DNA of 44,208 bases, taken from the NCBI GenBank assembly GCA_009702325.1, contig WLID01000011.1, positions 1-44,208 of the forward strand, written 5' to 3'. The translations under genes were made by a program, and so were the position numbers. The stretch comes from Actinomycetota bacterium. GTDB lineage: Bacteria > Actinomycetota > Thermoleophilia > Gaiellales > Gaiellaceae. Positions 14,532-22,791 of the stretch are shown here, piece after piece. The notes beneath the pieces were generated by a model, which worked only from the letters and a program-made list of their open reading frames with translations, made no database searches and was not told the origin of the DNA. Positions within the stretch are counted from its first letter, which is position 1; each line of letters opens with the position of its first letter.

Positions 14532-17086
14532 TTCGTATCGCGCTCAAAGACTTGCTCGGCCGGAAGCTCCGGCTGGCGCTGACATCGCTCGCCGTCGTGA
14601 TGGGTGTCGCGATGGTTTCGGGCACGTTCGTCCTGACCGACACGATCAAGCACGGCTTCAGTCAGATCTTCTCGACAGCGCTGCAAAACAGCGACGTCGT
14701 GATCACGGGCAAGGCGGCGTTCGGGAACGATCAGAATGCACCGTCGTTCCCTGCCTCGGCGCTCGACAAGGTTTTGAAGCTGCCGGGCGTTGCCGACGCC
14801 GCCGGCGGGGTCGCTGATACGGCGCAGTTCGTGGGTGCCGACGGCAAGGTCGTGTCGCATGGTGGCGCTCCAGGCCTCGCCTTCAGCGTCAATGCCGACG
14901 GCGACCAGCACTTCAACCCGTTGAACCTGTTGAGTGGAACCTGGCCACGCGGGCGCACGCAGATCGCAGTCGACAAGGACACGGCCGCAGACCTCAAGCT
15001 CGCAGTCGGCAGCACAGTGGGCGTGATTCCGCGCGGCGGGGCGGTCGTGCACCTGAAGGTGTCGGGCATCGTCTCGTTCGGTTCGGTCGGCTCCCTCGGT
15101 GGTGCGACGCTCGCAATTTTTGACCTGCCCACCGCGCAGACGCTCTTCCAGAAGGAGGGCAAGCTCGACGAGATCGACGTTGCGGCGCAGCCGAATGTGC
15201 CGTCGTCCGAACTTGTCGCGCAGATCAAGTCGATCCTGCCGCCCCACACGCAGGTGCGGACTGGCGAAGAGCAGGCTGCGAAGGCGTCGAGCGACACGAG
15301 CAGCGCTCTCTCATTCCTTGAGTATTTCCTGCTTGCCTTTGGTTTCATCGCGCTCTTTGTCGGCGCTTTCGTGATTGCGAACACGCTGTCGATCACGATC
15401 GCACAGCGCACACGCGAGTTCGCAACGCTGCGGACGATGGGTGCAACTGGACGCCAAGTGATCGGCGTCGTCCTCGCTGAGGGCCTCGTAACGGGGCTCG
15501 TTGCGGCGACGATCGGGCTGTTCGCAGGTGTTGGTCTTGCGAAGGGTCTCGATGAGCTCTTCAAGAGCTTCGGAATCGACCTGCCGCAATCGGGCCTGAT
15601 CTTTGCGTCACGCACGGTGATCGTGTCGCTCGTGCTCGGTACGGCGGTCACGTTGATCGCAAGCGTGTGGCCCGCCGTGCGCGCAACGCGGGTGCCGCCG
15701 ATCGCCGCGGTGCGCGAAGGGTTCGTGTTGCCTCCAGGCCGCTTCCACCGCCTGGGGCCGTACGTCGCCTTGGTGATCATTGGCGTGTCGCTGGCGCTTG
15801 TGTGTGTCGGGGCGTTTGTGAAGCACGGCATCCCGACAGCAACCCGGCTCGAGATGTTGGGGGTCGGTGTCCTTGGCAGCTTCATCGGGGTCGCGATGAT
15901 CGCGTCCCGCATCGTTCGGCCACTCGCGAGCCTCCTTGGGCGTCCGGCGCAGCTCGGTGCTGGCGTCGCGGGCACGCTCGCGCGGGCCAACTCGATGCGG
16001 AACCCAGCGCGCACCGCCTCCACTGCAGCGGCACTGATGATTGGGCTTGCGCTCGTGACGATCGTCGCTGTGCTTGCAGCAGGTGTGCGTGGCTCGTTCG
16101 AGGGAGCGGTCAAGGAGGAGTTCCAAGCCGACTACGCGTTGACGTCGGAGAACGGCTTCCTCCCAACGTCGGTCGACTCGGCTGACGCGCTGCGCAAGGC
16201 TGGCGTTGCCGAAGTCGTGGCAGGCGTTCGCGCCGGTCAGGGTCGAGCGTTCGGCAAGACGATCACGCTGACGGCCGCAGAGAAGGGGCTGTCGCAGATG
16301 CTCGTGCTGAAGTGGACGCTCGGCGACGCATCATCGCTCGACGTGCTTGGCATGAACGGCGCGGTGGTCGACAAGGATTACGCGAAGTCGCATCACCTCG
16401 TCGATGGCTCGCCGTTCACCCTGCTCGTGCCGAGCGGGCAGGAGCTGCACCTGATGGTGAAGGCGATCTTCGATCCGCCGAGCGGAGGGTCACCGTTCGG
16501 TCCGGTCACGGTGTCGGCGGAGGCGTTCGACTCGGTGACGCATAACCCCCAGAACGTCTTCACCTTCATGAACATGAGCGGCGGCGTGACACCCGAGAAC
16601 ACGGCGATCCTGAACGATGTGCTCAAGAGCTATCCCGATGCGAAGGTGCAAACGGAGTCTGAGTTCATCGCCAACCAGGAAGCCGGGATCAACATCTTCC
16701 TCAACATGCTGTTTGTGTTGCTCGGCCTGTCGGTGATCGTCAGCCTCTTCGGAATCGTCAACACGCTTGTGCTGACGGTGTTCGAGCGGACGCGGGAGCT
16801 TGGCATGTTGCGCGCCGTAGGTATGACGCGCCGCCAGACCCGGAGGATGATCCGGCAAGAGTCGATCATCACGGCGCTGATCGGTGCTGCGCTTGGCATT
16901 CCGCTCGGCGTTGGGCTCGGCGGACTCTTCGGTCAGGCGTTGCCCGGCGGCATGCCCTTCATTGTTCCGTGGGGCCAGATCGTCATCTTCGTGTTCGCGG
17001 CACTGATCGTGGGCCTGCTCGCGGCGATCTTCCCGGCCCGGCGTGCCGCAAAGCTCAATCCGCTCGAAGCGCTCCAGTACGAGTGA
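14528..17086 (+). CDS. FtsX/MacB-type ABC permease, two FtsX domains
   Basis: An 852-residue permease with the actinobacterial layout. An N-terminal helix (LALTSLAVVMGVAMVSGTFV) is followed by an outside domain (about 45-240). A first FtsX helix bundle (about 260-400, FIALFVGAFVIANTLSITIAQRTREFATLR) comes next, then a linking helix region (about 410-525), a second outside domain (about 525-715) and a second FtsX bundle (about 725-850). The second bundle repeats the pattern FGIVNTLVLTVFERTRELGMLRAVGM. The duplicated RTREFATLRTMG and RTRELGMLRAVG loops are the likely ATPase contacts. The start is GTG coupled to the ATPase. The exported substrate is unknown. Confidence 0.92.
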   Translation: MIRIALKDLLGRKLRLALTSLAVVMGVAMVSGTFVLTDTIKHGFSQIFSTALQNSDVVITGKAAFGNDQNAPSFPASALDKVLKLPGVADAAGGVADTAQFVGADGKVVSHGGAPGLAFSVNADGDQHFNPLNLLSGTWPRGRTQIAVDKDTAADLKLAVGSTVGVIPRGGAVVHLKVSGIVSFGSVGSLGGATLAIFDLPTAQTLFQKEGKLDEIDVAAQPNVPSSELVAQIKSILPPHTQVRTGEEQAAKASSDTSSALSFLEYFLLAFGFIALFVGAFVIANTLSITIAQRTREFATLRTMGATGRQVIGVVLAEGLVTGLVAATIGLFAGVGLAKGLDELFKSFGIDLPQSGLIFASRTVIVSLVLGTAVTLIASVWPAVRATRVPPIAAVREGFVLPPGRFHRLGPYVALVIIGVSLALVCVGAFVKHGIPTATRLEMLGVGVLGSFIGVAMIASRIVRPLASLLGRPAQLGAGVAGTLARANSMRNPARTASTAAALMIGLALVTIVAVLAAGVRGSFEGAVKEEFQADYALTSENGFLPTSVDSADALRKAGVAEVVAGVRAGQGRAFGKTITLTAAEKGLSQMLVLKWTLGDASSLDVLGMNGAVVDKDYAKSHHLVDGSPFTLLVPSGQELHLMVKAIFDPPSGGSPFGPVTVSAEAFDSVTHNPQNVFTFMNMSGGVTPENTAILNDVLKSYPDAKVQTESEFIANQEAGINIFLNMLFVLLGLSVIVSLFGIVNTLVLTVFERTRELGMLRAVGMTRRQTRRMIRQESIITALIGAALGIPLGVGLGGLFGQALPGGMPFIVPWGQIVIFVFAALIVGLLAAIFPARRAAKLNPLEALQYE

Positions 17087-17631
17087 GCGGCTGCGAACGC
17101 GACGGGCTCGTCGCCATGCTTGCCACCCACGTGCCGGCCGACGAGGAGGAGCGTGGTGATCTCGAACGGATGCGGGGCTATGCCGTGTCGCTCGAGTCGC
17201 CGTGCTCGCGTGAGCAGGCCGAGGCGCACTTCACGGCATCGGCGATCGTTGTCGACGAGGCGGGCGAGCGCACGATGCTGATTCATCACCGAAAGAGCGG
17301 CATGTGGTTCCAGCCAGGCGGCCACATCGAGGCATCAGATCGATCACCTGCTGAAGCGGCTCTACGCGAGGCGCGGGAGGAGACGGGGCTCCAGGTGCGC
17401 CTTGCTCGCCCGGAGCTATGCGATACCGATGTCCACTGGATTCCGTGGGATGAGCACTGGCATCTCGATCTGCGGTTTCTGGTGATCGCCGGGGGCACCG
17501 TGTCGGCCGACGCAGCCGAGGTGCACGCAGCCGAATGGGTCACCTGGGACGATGCCTTCGCACGGATCGAAGAGTCGGCGCTTGTCCGTGCGCTGACGAA
17601 GGCGCGCGCGGCAGTCGCTACACCGCGATAG
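17083..17631 (+). CDS. Nudix hydrolase
   Basis: A 182-residue Nudix hydrolase. The Nudix box runs from GGHIEASD to REAREETGL, with the RE-x-x-EE-x-G core intact and D in place of the first glutamate plus one extra residue, a pattern seen in some actinobacterial members. The family cleaves nucleoside diphosphates linked to another group; the substrate here is unknown. A GTG start at 17083 overlaps the FtsX stop by GTGA, which makes it the third gene of this operon. Its 3' end overlaps the convergent enolase-superfamily gene by 14 bases. Confidence 0.85.
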   Translation: MSGCERDGLVAMLATHVPADEEERGDLERMRGYAVSLESPCSREQAEAHFTASAIVVDEAGERTMLIHHRKSGMWFQPGGHIEASDRSPAEAALREAREETGLQVRLARPELCDTDVHWIPWDEHWHLDLRFLVIAGGTVSADAAEVHAAEWVTWDDAFARIEESALVRALTKARAAVATPR

Positions 17632-18667
17632 GGAGTTCCCGAAGGAACCCGGTCGCAGCAGGGTGCGGCTCAAGCGGGCTTGTTTCCAGACCAGCGATAG
17701 GTTCGGGCGCGTTGTAGCCGGCGGGCGCCGTGTCGTTCGGGCCGTCGGGGTGGTAGAGCGATGCGAGCAACTGGATCTGGCCGCGACCCGGGCCGAGTTC
17801 GAACTGGCCGCCGCCATACAGGGCGATGCCAGCATCCTCGCAGCGGGCATAGAACGTGAAGAGCCGTTCGAGGGTGCCGAAGCGCGATGGTTTCGAGTTC
17901 AAGCATTTCGGGGCGTACGGCAGTGCCTCGACGTCCTCAAAGCTATGGATCGGCGCATCCCACGTGAACCGGTCGCGGTAGGGCGCGAGCGCAGCATCTG
18001 TCTCGGGTGTCAGGCCGGGATCTTCGATCCACACCGACGGGAGCCCTTCCGCGATCCGCGTGTAGAGCGGCGCATCAGGGGCAAGATCGACCGTTGTGCC
18101 TTTGTAGGCGCCTTTCAGATCGACGACGTCGATCGCATCGAGTGATCGAAGGTCGGCAATGAACGCTTCGTCCCACTCGGGTGTTGCGTCGAGCTTGAAA
18201 CGTGTCTCCGGATACAGCTCAAGGAGCGGCGCCAGCGCCGATGCGCGAGTCGACACGCAGAAGCGAACAGGCTGCGGCGTTCGCCCGACTGCGTCGGCGA
18301 GCGACAGGCTGTTCTGCTGGAGAGCGAGGTCGAGGGCCGCCGACTCAAAGGCCCAGCGGCGGTAGTCGCGTGACGCGGCTTGCTGCGGTTCGCCGGCCGG
18401 GAAGAGGTCGAAGTGGTCGAGGTGCGCCGAGAACGTCGCGAGCGTCCAGGCGCCTGCAAGTCGTGGTGAAGGGAAGCGGACAGGCTCATGCTCGGCGCTG
18501 TCGTAGGTCACATCTTCACCAACCCCAACCTGCTCGCCGTCGGAGAGCTCGACGATGGTTGTCCGCCGTACGAACGTTGAGGAAACCTGGCGTTCGAGAA
18601 CGCGCGTGGCGACCGCTTCGATTGTGATCGGTAGGTCGCGGAGACGTTCCCAGTCGTTTCGCGTCAT
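17618..18667 (-). CDS. Enolase-superfamily (muconate-cycloisomerase/OSBS-like) enzyme, substrate unknown
   Basis: A 349-residue protein with the spacing of the muconate lactonising subgroup. Likely Mg ligands are D183 (VVDLKGAYKG), E215 (VWIEDPGL) and D237 (WDAPIHSFED). Likely catalytic lysines are K158 (RFKLDATPEW) and K259 (CLNSKPSRFG). The D-E-D-K spacing of 32, 22 and 22 residues is close to that of o-succinylbenzoate synthase. Where that family has K-x-K, this protein has K-L-D, so the second lysine is replaced by aspartate (D160). The C-terminal region GGGQFELGPGRGQIQLLASL is glycine-rich. It follows no obvious menaquinone genes. It is best called an enolase-superfamily protein of unknown reaction. 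Confidence 0.7.
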   Translation of the reverse strand: MTRNDWERLRDLPITIEAVATRVLERQVSSTFVRRTTIVELSDGEQVGVGEDVTYDSAEHEPVRFPSPRLAGAWTLATFSAHLDHFDLFPAGEPQQAASRDYRRWAFESAALDLALQQNSLSLADAVGRTPQPVRFCVSTRASALAPLLELYPETRFKLDATPEWDEAFIADLRSLDAIDVVDLKGAYKGTTVDLAPDAPLYTRIAEGLPSVWIEDPGLTPETDAALAPYRDRFTWDAPIHSFEDVEALPYAPKCLNSKPSRFGTLERLFTFYARCEDAGIALYGGGQFELGPGRGQIQLLASLYHPDGPNDTAPAGYNAPEPIAGLETSPLEPHPAATGFLRELPIAV

Positions 18668-18673
18668 CGGTGT

Positions 18674-19426
18674 CTACTTGGCGACGAACGAGGTGTGGGT
18701 GGCCGGGTGGCCGTTTGAGAAGTAATCCCATGCTCCAGCGGCGATCTCGAGCGACGCGGATTTCTTGCCTACGAACGTGGTTGCCGTGAGCGTCTGTGAA
18801 TACCCGGCGGACTTGTCGCGCAGCACGAAGTTGTCGGTCTTTGATGCGTCGGTCACGTTCACCTTGTAGAACCCGACGGGGAGCGACTTGACGGCAGCGC
18901 CGTTGAGCGAAAGCTTGAGTGCGCCTGTCGCGGATACGGATGCCGAAAGCGTTCCCGCAACGGTCAGCGCCGACGACCCATTGCCGGTGCCCTTCGCTGA
19001 GACGGCGCTCTTGGCGGCCGGCGCTGCAACGACTGGAGCGATCACGGGGCTTCCGACTGTGACCGAGCCATTCAGCACCGTTGGGTGGATGTCGCAGCGA
19101 AAGGTGTACAGCGCGTTGTTTTGGAACGTCGCCGTCCACACATCCTCTTCTTCTGAGTTGGCACCGGTGGAGAGGTCGACGCCTGGCCCGAAGATGTGGA
19201 AGTTGTGCTCCACCTCGGTGTCGACAGCGTTGATCGTGTACGTCCCAGGCGCAAGGGTTGTGATCGGTGAGCCGTCAGGCATCGTGAACGAGATGATGTA
19301 GTCGGGTCCGACGCGCGCGTTCAACGGCGCCGCGCCGTCGCCTGAGGCAGTGCTGAGTCGGAACGCCGCGGTCCCGCCGAACAGCGCGAGCGCTGCCACG
19401 GCGACCACAAGCACTGGGCGCTTCAC
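18674..19426 (-). CDS. Secreted two-domain cupredoxin, second domain degenerate
   Basis: A 250-residue exported protein. A signal peptide or anchor (about 1-25, VLVVAVAALALFGG) is followed by a plastocyanin-like domain (about 35-125). The domain has H74 (EHNFHIFG), C111 and H114 in YTFRCDIHPTVLNGSVTV as type 1 copper ligands. The axial position is L118 instead of methionine. After an alanine/serine-rich linker (128-165) a second cupredoxin-like domain (166-250) ends YFSNGHPATHTSF. There the cysteine position is S237 and the first histidine position is D198, so it should not form a normal type 1 site. The GTG start overlaps the DUF3054 stop by GTGA. An electron carrier or copper-binding role is likely; the partner is unknown. 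Confidence 0.8.
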   Translation of the reverse strand: MKRPVLVVAVAALALFGGTAAFRLSTASGDGAAPLNARVGPDYIISFTMPDGSPITTLAPGTYTINAVDTEVEHNFHIFGPGVDLSTGANSEEEDVWTATFQNNALYTFRCDIHPTVLNGSVTVGSPVIAPVVAAPAAKSAVSAKGTGNGSSALTVAGTLSASVSATGALKLSLNGAAVKSLPVGFYKVNVTDASKTDNFVLRDKSAGYSQTLTATTFVGKKSASLEIAAGAWDYFSNGHPATHTSFVAK

Positions 19427-19809
19427 GCTGTCGCTCTCCGTTCGGCCAGCGTGTTGGCGATAGCGCGGGCGAGCGTTGTGAACACGAGCGTTGAGATCAG
19501 CGCGACGATGAGGAACGAGAGCTCCTTGCCGTTGAAGTTTCGCCCGAGTGCGATCGCGCGAACTGCAACACCGGCCGTCACTCCGAGAAACCAGGTGGTC
19601 AGGTAGCGACGCATCGTCGGTGCTGCGTAGAGGCCGGTGGCGCGAGCAACGAGCAACCAGCCGCCACCGATCGTCAGGACGTCCCGCGCGTAGCCGGCGG
19701 GCCCGAGACCCTTGTCGTGCGATAGGAGCCCGACGGTTGCGAAGACGACGATCGCAACAGCATCAGCGGCGATCGCCCAAAGGCCTGCGAGACGGTACGG
19801 CGAGGGCAC
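19423..19809 (-). CDS. DUF3054-family membrane protein
   Basis: A 128-residue protein with about four hydrophobic helices. WFLGVTAGVAVRAIALG and SFLIVALISTLVFTTLARAIA fit the DUF3054 family, whose function is unknown. The GTG giving PSPYRLAGLWAIAADAV was chosen because sequence before it is arginine-rich and not membrane-like. It is translationally coupled to the cupredoxin gene (GTGA overlap). The two may work together, for instance with the membrane protein anchoring or serving the copper protein; this is inference from the overlap only. Confidence 0.65.
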   Translation of the reverse strand: MPSPYRLAGLWAIAADAVAIVVFATVGLLSHDKGLGPAGYARDVLTIGGGWLLVARATGLYAAPTMRRYLTTWFLGVTAGVAVRAIALGRNFNGKELSFLIVALISTLVFTTLARAIANTLAERRATA

Positions 19810-19849
19810 CCCTTGACGGTAGCGCGTCGGGGTACCCTCGCCGCGAACT

Positions 19850-21973
19850 TCAGTGGCCGAACGTGATCCGCGGTAAGAGCCGCCGCAGCCGTTGCGGAAG
19901 CGCCCACGCGTGGCGGCCAAGGAGCCGCAGCGCCACGGGCATCAGAACAAGGCGGATCAGGAATGCGTCCAGGAGTACGGCGACGCCGAGGATCACGCCC
20001 ATCTCCTTTGGCGGCAGCGGGCCCGAGAGCGAGAACGTGAGGAATACGGCGACCATCACGCCGGCCGCCGCGAAGATCACGCGACCCGAATGAGCGAGCC
20101 CTCCAACCATCGCATCGCGGGCGTCACCGGTGCGATCCCAATGCTCCTTTGCCGCAGCGAGCAAGAAGACGGTGTAGTCCATTGAGATCGCGAAGATCAT
20201 CGCGAAGAAGAAGACAGGGCCCCATGCGTCGAGGAAGCCCTGTGGCTCAAATCCGAGCAAGGACGAGCCATAACCGTCCTGGAACACAAGCCGCGCCACT
20301 CCGAATGCTCCGCCAACAGCGAGGAGATTCGTGAGCACCCCGACGGCGGCGATCAACGGTGCTTGGAGGGCGACAAGCAGCAGGAGGAAGCCGAGCAGCA
20401 TGACTGTTCCGAGCACGATCGGGGTCGACTGCGAGAGCGCACGTTCGAGGTCGTGATTCTCCGCGGCGGCGCCGCCCACGAGCGCTTCGGGAGGGAGGGC
20501 ATCGCGGAGTCGCTCGATCGTTGCGCCCGTCGATGCCTCCGACGGGCCTCCGGTTGGGATCGCTTCGATCAGAGCGGTGTTGCCGCTCTCGTCGAACAAC
20601 AAGGGCGTTGTCGCGGCGAGGCCTGTGTCGCTCCCAAGGATCGTCTGTGTTCGCGCCAGCGTTGATCGTGGGGTCACGATTTGCAGTGCGCCCGGTGCTC
20701 CCGGCCCGAAGGCGGTAGAGACGGCGTCGTAGCCCACTCGTGAACCTGCCGTATCGGGCACAACTTTGATGGACGGCATTCCCGTGCGAAGCCCAAACAC
20801 AGGAATTGAAAGGGCGAGCAAGACGGCAAGTGCAGCCGTTCCAAAGAAGACAGGATGGCGCCAAAGCAGCTCGGCCCATCGGGCGAACGCTGGCGAGCGG
20901 TGTTCGCCAGAGTGAGCCCACGGGAGCGCGCCCCTGTCCACCGCGGGTCCGAGCTTGCCGAGCACTGCGGGTAGCAGCGTCAGCGTCGCTGCAAGGATGA
21001 AGACCACGGTGATCATGATCCCGAGTGCCATCGAGCGGAATGCAGGGCTTGGTACGAGTAGCACGGCGGAGAGTGAGATGAGCACTGTCGCGCCGGAGAA
21101 GAGCACGGCTTTGCCTGCGGTGTCCATCGTTCGTGCGACCGCATCGTGCGGGTCGAGGTTTGAGCCGAACAGAGCGCCACGGAATCGGTTGACGATGAAG
21201 AGCGCATAGTCGATGCCGAGGGCGAGTGCGAACATAAGGGCGAAGTTCATCGCCCAGATGGAGATCTCGGAGCTCTGCGAGGCGATGGCGAGCGATCCGG
21301 CGGCGGCGACGAGGCCGGCAATCGTGAGCAGGAGTGGCAGACTGGCCGCTACGAATGCGCCGAACGCGAGCACCAGGATCGCGAGGGTGATCGGCCAGGA
21401 GACGAGTTCGGACTTCATCATCGCGTTGCGGTTGGCGACGTTGAAGTCCGACCACATTCCGGGGTCTCCCGTAAGGGCAACGGTCTGCCCTGGCCCCGCG
21501 GTTTCGGTGAGCGGCCGCTTCAAATCGTCTGCCGCCTGCACCATCGCCGTTGGATCGCCGGCGGCGCCGGCCGTGACGATTGCTGTGTGGCCGTCGCGCG
21601 AGATGCCGGCTGCTGTAGAAGGCGCAAATACGGCTGAAACGCGGGCATCCGCGCGCAGGAGGGTGGAGATCCGTCGGATCGTCTCTGCAAATGTCGGATC
21701 GGTTGGTGTGGCCGATGCGTCATGAACGACAACCTGAAGCGCGTAGCTTGAGCGCCCGTTGAACGCCTTCCCGAGGATGATTCGGGTCGCGACGGATTCC
21801 GACCCGCTCGCTTCCCAACCTGCTCCGGAAAGGGTCGTCTCGACTCGTGGGGCGAAGATGCCAAACCCAACGATGATCGCGATCCACGCTACGGCCACTC
21901 CGCGGCGGTGGCGCGCCGATGCGAGACCGAGTCGTCCGATCGGCCCGAGCGTGACGCGGTGGGTATCGGTCAT
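19850..21973 (-). CDS. MMPL/RND-family exporter
   Basis: A 707-residue transporter of the MMPL branch of the RND superfamily. One helix near 27-45 is followed by an outside domain (about 50-190), a helix bundle (about 190-350) with the sterol-sensing-like GIDYALFIVNRFRGALFG, a helix at about 375, a second outside loop and a second bundle (about 525-680) with AISMDYTVFLLAAAKEHW. The duplicated D-Y-x-x-F motifs (IDYALFI and MDYTVFL) are the proton-relay positions of this family. Its ATG overlaps the ArsR stop by four bases, so the regulator and exporter are made together. The substrate may be a lipid, drug or thiol compound. Confidence 0.9.
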   Translation of the reverse strand: MTDTHRVTLGPIGRLGLASARHRRGVAVAWIAIIVGFGIFAPRVETTLSGAGWEASGSESVATRIILGKAFNGRSSYALQVVVHDASATPTDPTFAETIRRISTLLRADARVSAVFAPSTAAGISRDGHTAIVTAGAAGDPTAMVQAADDLKRPLTETAGPGQTVALTGDPGMWSDFNVANRNAMMKSELVSWPITLAILVLAFGAFVAASLPLLLTIAGLVAAAGSLAIASQSSEISIWAMNFALMFALALGIDYALFIVNRFRGALFGSNLDPHDAVARTMDTAGKAVLFSGATVLISLSAVLLVPSPAFRSMALGIMITVVFILAATLTLLPAVLGKLGPAVDRGALPWAHSGEHRSPAFARWAELLWRHPVFFGTAALAVLLALSIPVFGLRTGMPSIKVVPDTAGSRVGYDAVSTAFGPGAPGALQIVTPRSTLARTQTILGSDTGLAATTPLLFDESGNTALIEAIPTGGPSEASTGATIERLRDALPPEALVGGAAAENHDLERALSQSTPIVLGTVMLLGFLLLLVALQAPLIAAVGVLTNLLAVGGAFGVARLVFQDGYGSSLLGFEPQGFLDAWGPVFFFAMIFAISMDYTVFLLAAAKEHWDRTGDARDAMVGGLAHSGRVIFAAAGVMVAVFLTFSLSGPLPPKEMGVILGVAVLLDAFLIRLVLMPVALRLLGRHAWALPQRLRRLLPRITFGH

Positions 21974-22320
21974 GCGTCGACCGTCGCTGGCGAGCGCAAG
22001 AGCTGATGCAACTCGCGCAGCTGCTGCTCGATGCTGCCGCAGACGGTCTCGCAGATCGTCAAGACACTTTCGTCTGCGATGGCGTAGATAACCCGGTTCC
22101 CGTCGCGGCGGCGGCTCACGATGCCTGCGTCGGCAAGGACACCCAGGTGCTTGGAGATGTTCTGCTGTCCGGCGTTGAGGGCCTCGGTGAGCTCGGCGAC
22201 GGTTGCTTCGCCCGTACGGAGTCGGTCGAGGATCTTGATCCGCATCGGCTCGCCGATCGCGCGAAAGCGTCGCGCGATGAGGTCGACGATCTCATCTGGA
22301 AGTGGGTGTGGCAATGCCAT
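21970..22320 (-). CDS. ArsR-family transcriptional repressor with C-x3-C in the last helix
   Basis: A 116-residue winged-helix regulator. IGEPMRIKILDRLRTGEATVAELTEALN (helices 1-3), NISKHLGVLADAGIVSRRRDGNRVIYAI (recognition helix and wing) are clear. The only cysteines, C90 and C94, sit one helical turn apart in the C-terminal dimer helix (LTICETVCGS). That makes a metal- or thiol-sensing site possible. AGGAG upstream supports this start over a longer one. It heads an operon with the MMPL exporter and probably binds the palindrome at 22380 that it shares with the divergent DUF2892 gene. Confidence 0.88.
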   Translation of the reverse strand: MALPHPLPDEIVDLIARRFRAIGEPMRIKILDRLRTGEATVAELTEALNAGQQNISKHLGVLADAGIVSRRRDGNRVIYAIADESVLTICETVCGSIEQQLRELHQLLRSPATVDA

Positions 22321-22379
22321 TGGGGGTTCTCCTGATCCCGGGATTCCGTCGCGTGCCCGCGGCAAACTACCGATACTTC

Positions 22380-22397
22380 ACAACTACACAGTTGTAG
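22380..22397. promoter_or_regulatory. Probable ArsR operator in the divergent promoter region
   Basis: Two overlapping inverted repeats: ACAACT-ACAC-AGTTGT (22380-22395) and CTACA-CAGT-TGTAG (22384-22397). The stretch is much richer in A+T than its surroundings. It lies 60 bases upstream of the ArsR start and about 73 bases upstream of the DUF2892 start, as expected for an autoregulated divergent control region. Confidence 0.6.
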
Positions 22398-22469
22398 ACT
22401 ATCACCAATGCGGCAGACCATCACCGACGCCGCAGGCTCGTTTGTCCCACGTACGTCTAGGAGGCTCTC

Positions 22470-22694
22470 ATGAAGAACATGGCCGGATTTGATCGACTGC
22501 TTCGCACGTTTCTCGTAGCCCCGATCCTCATCGTCCTTGCCTTCGTGGTTGGCGCTGGATCGGTGCTCGGAATCATCTTTTTCGTGCTTGCTGCCGTGAT
22601 GGTTGCGACGTCGCTTGTCAGCTTCTGTCCGCTCTACCGGCTGATCGGAGTGAGCACGTGCAAGACCGGGCGTCGTGGTGGGATGGCCGCGTAA
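22470..22694 (+). CDS. Small DUF2892 (YgaP-like membrane domain) protein
   Basis: A 74-residue protein with two hydrophobic helices (LVAPILIVLAFVVGAGSVLG and FFVLAAVMVATSLVS), followed by SFCPLYRLIGVSTC with C53 and C64, the DUF2892 signature. The same domain anchors rhodanese in E. coli YgaP, whose gene lies by the ArsR-type regulator YgaV. Here the rhodanese part is absent and the domain stands alone. A perfect AGGAGG lies 6 bases before the ATG. It diverges from the ArsR-MMPL operon and ends at a strong terminator. The link to sulfide or persulfide is inferred from the paralogue pair. Confidence 0.85.
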   Translation: MKNMAGFDRLLRTFLVAPILIVLAFVVGAGSVLGIIFFVLAAVMVATSLVSFCPLYRLIGVSTCKTGRRGGMAA

Positions 22695-22724
22695 AGGGAG
22701 CCTCCTCTCCCGCTAGACGATGGT

Positions 22725-22758
22725 GCTGGGGCCACGTTTGCGTGGCCCCAGCCTTTTC
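22725..22758 (+). terminator. Intrinsic terminator after DUF2892 gene
   Basis: GCTGGGGCCACG pairs perfectly over 12 bases with CGTGGCCCCAGC across a TTTG loop, followed by CTTTTCC. It ends the monocistronic DUF2892 transcript and lies just before the lipoprotein gene at 22792. Confidence 0.88.
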
Positions 22759-22791
22759 CTCACCTCATGCCAACGTGGTAAGAAGCACGTA

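Noticed and set aside
14731..16113. 460-codon open frame antisense to the FtsX permease
   Set aside because: Thr/Ser/Pro/Arg-rich shadow of a well-supported permease gene.
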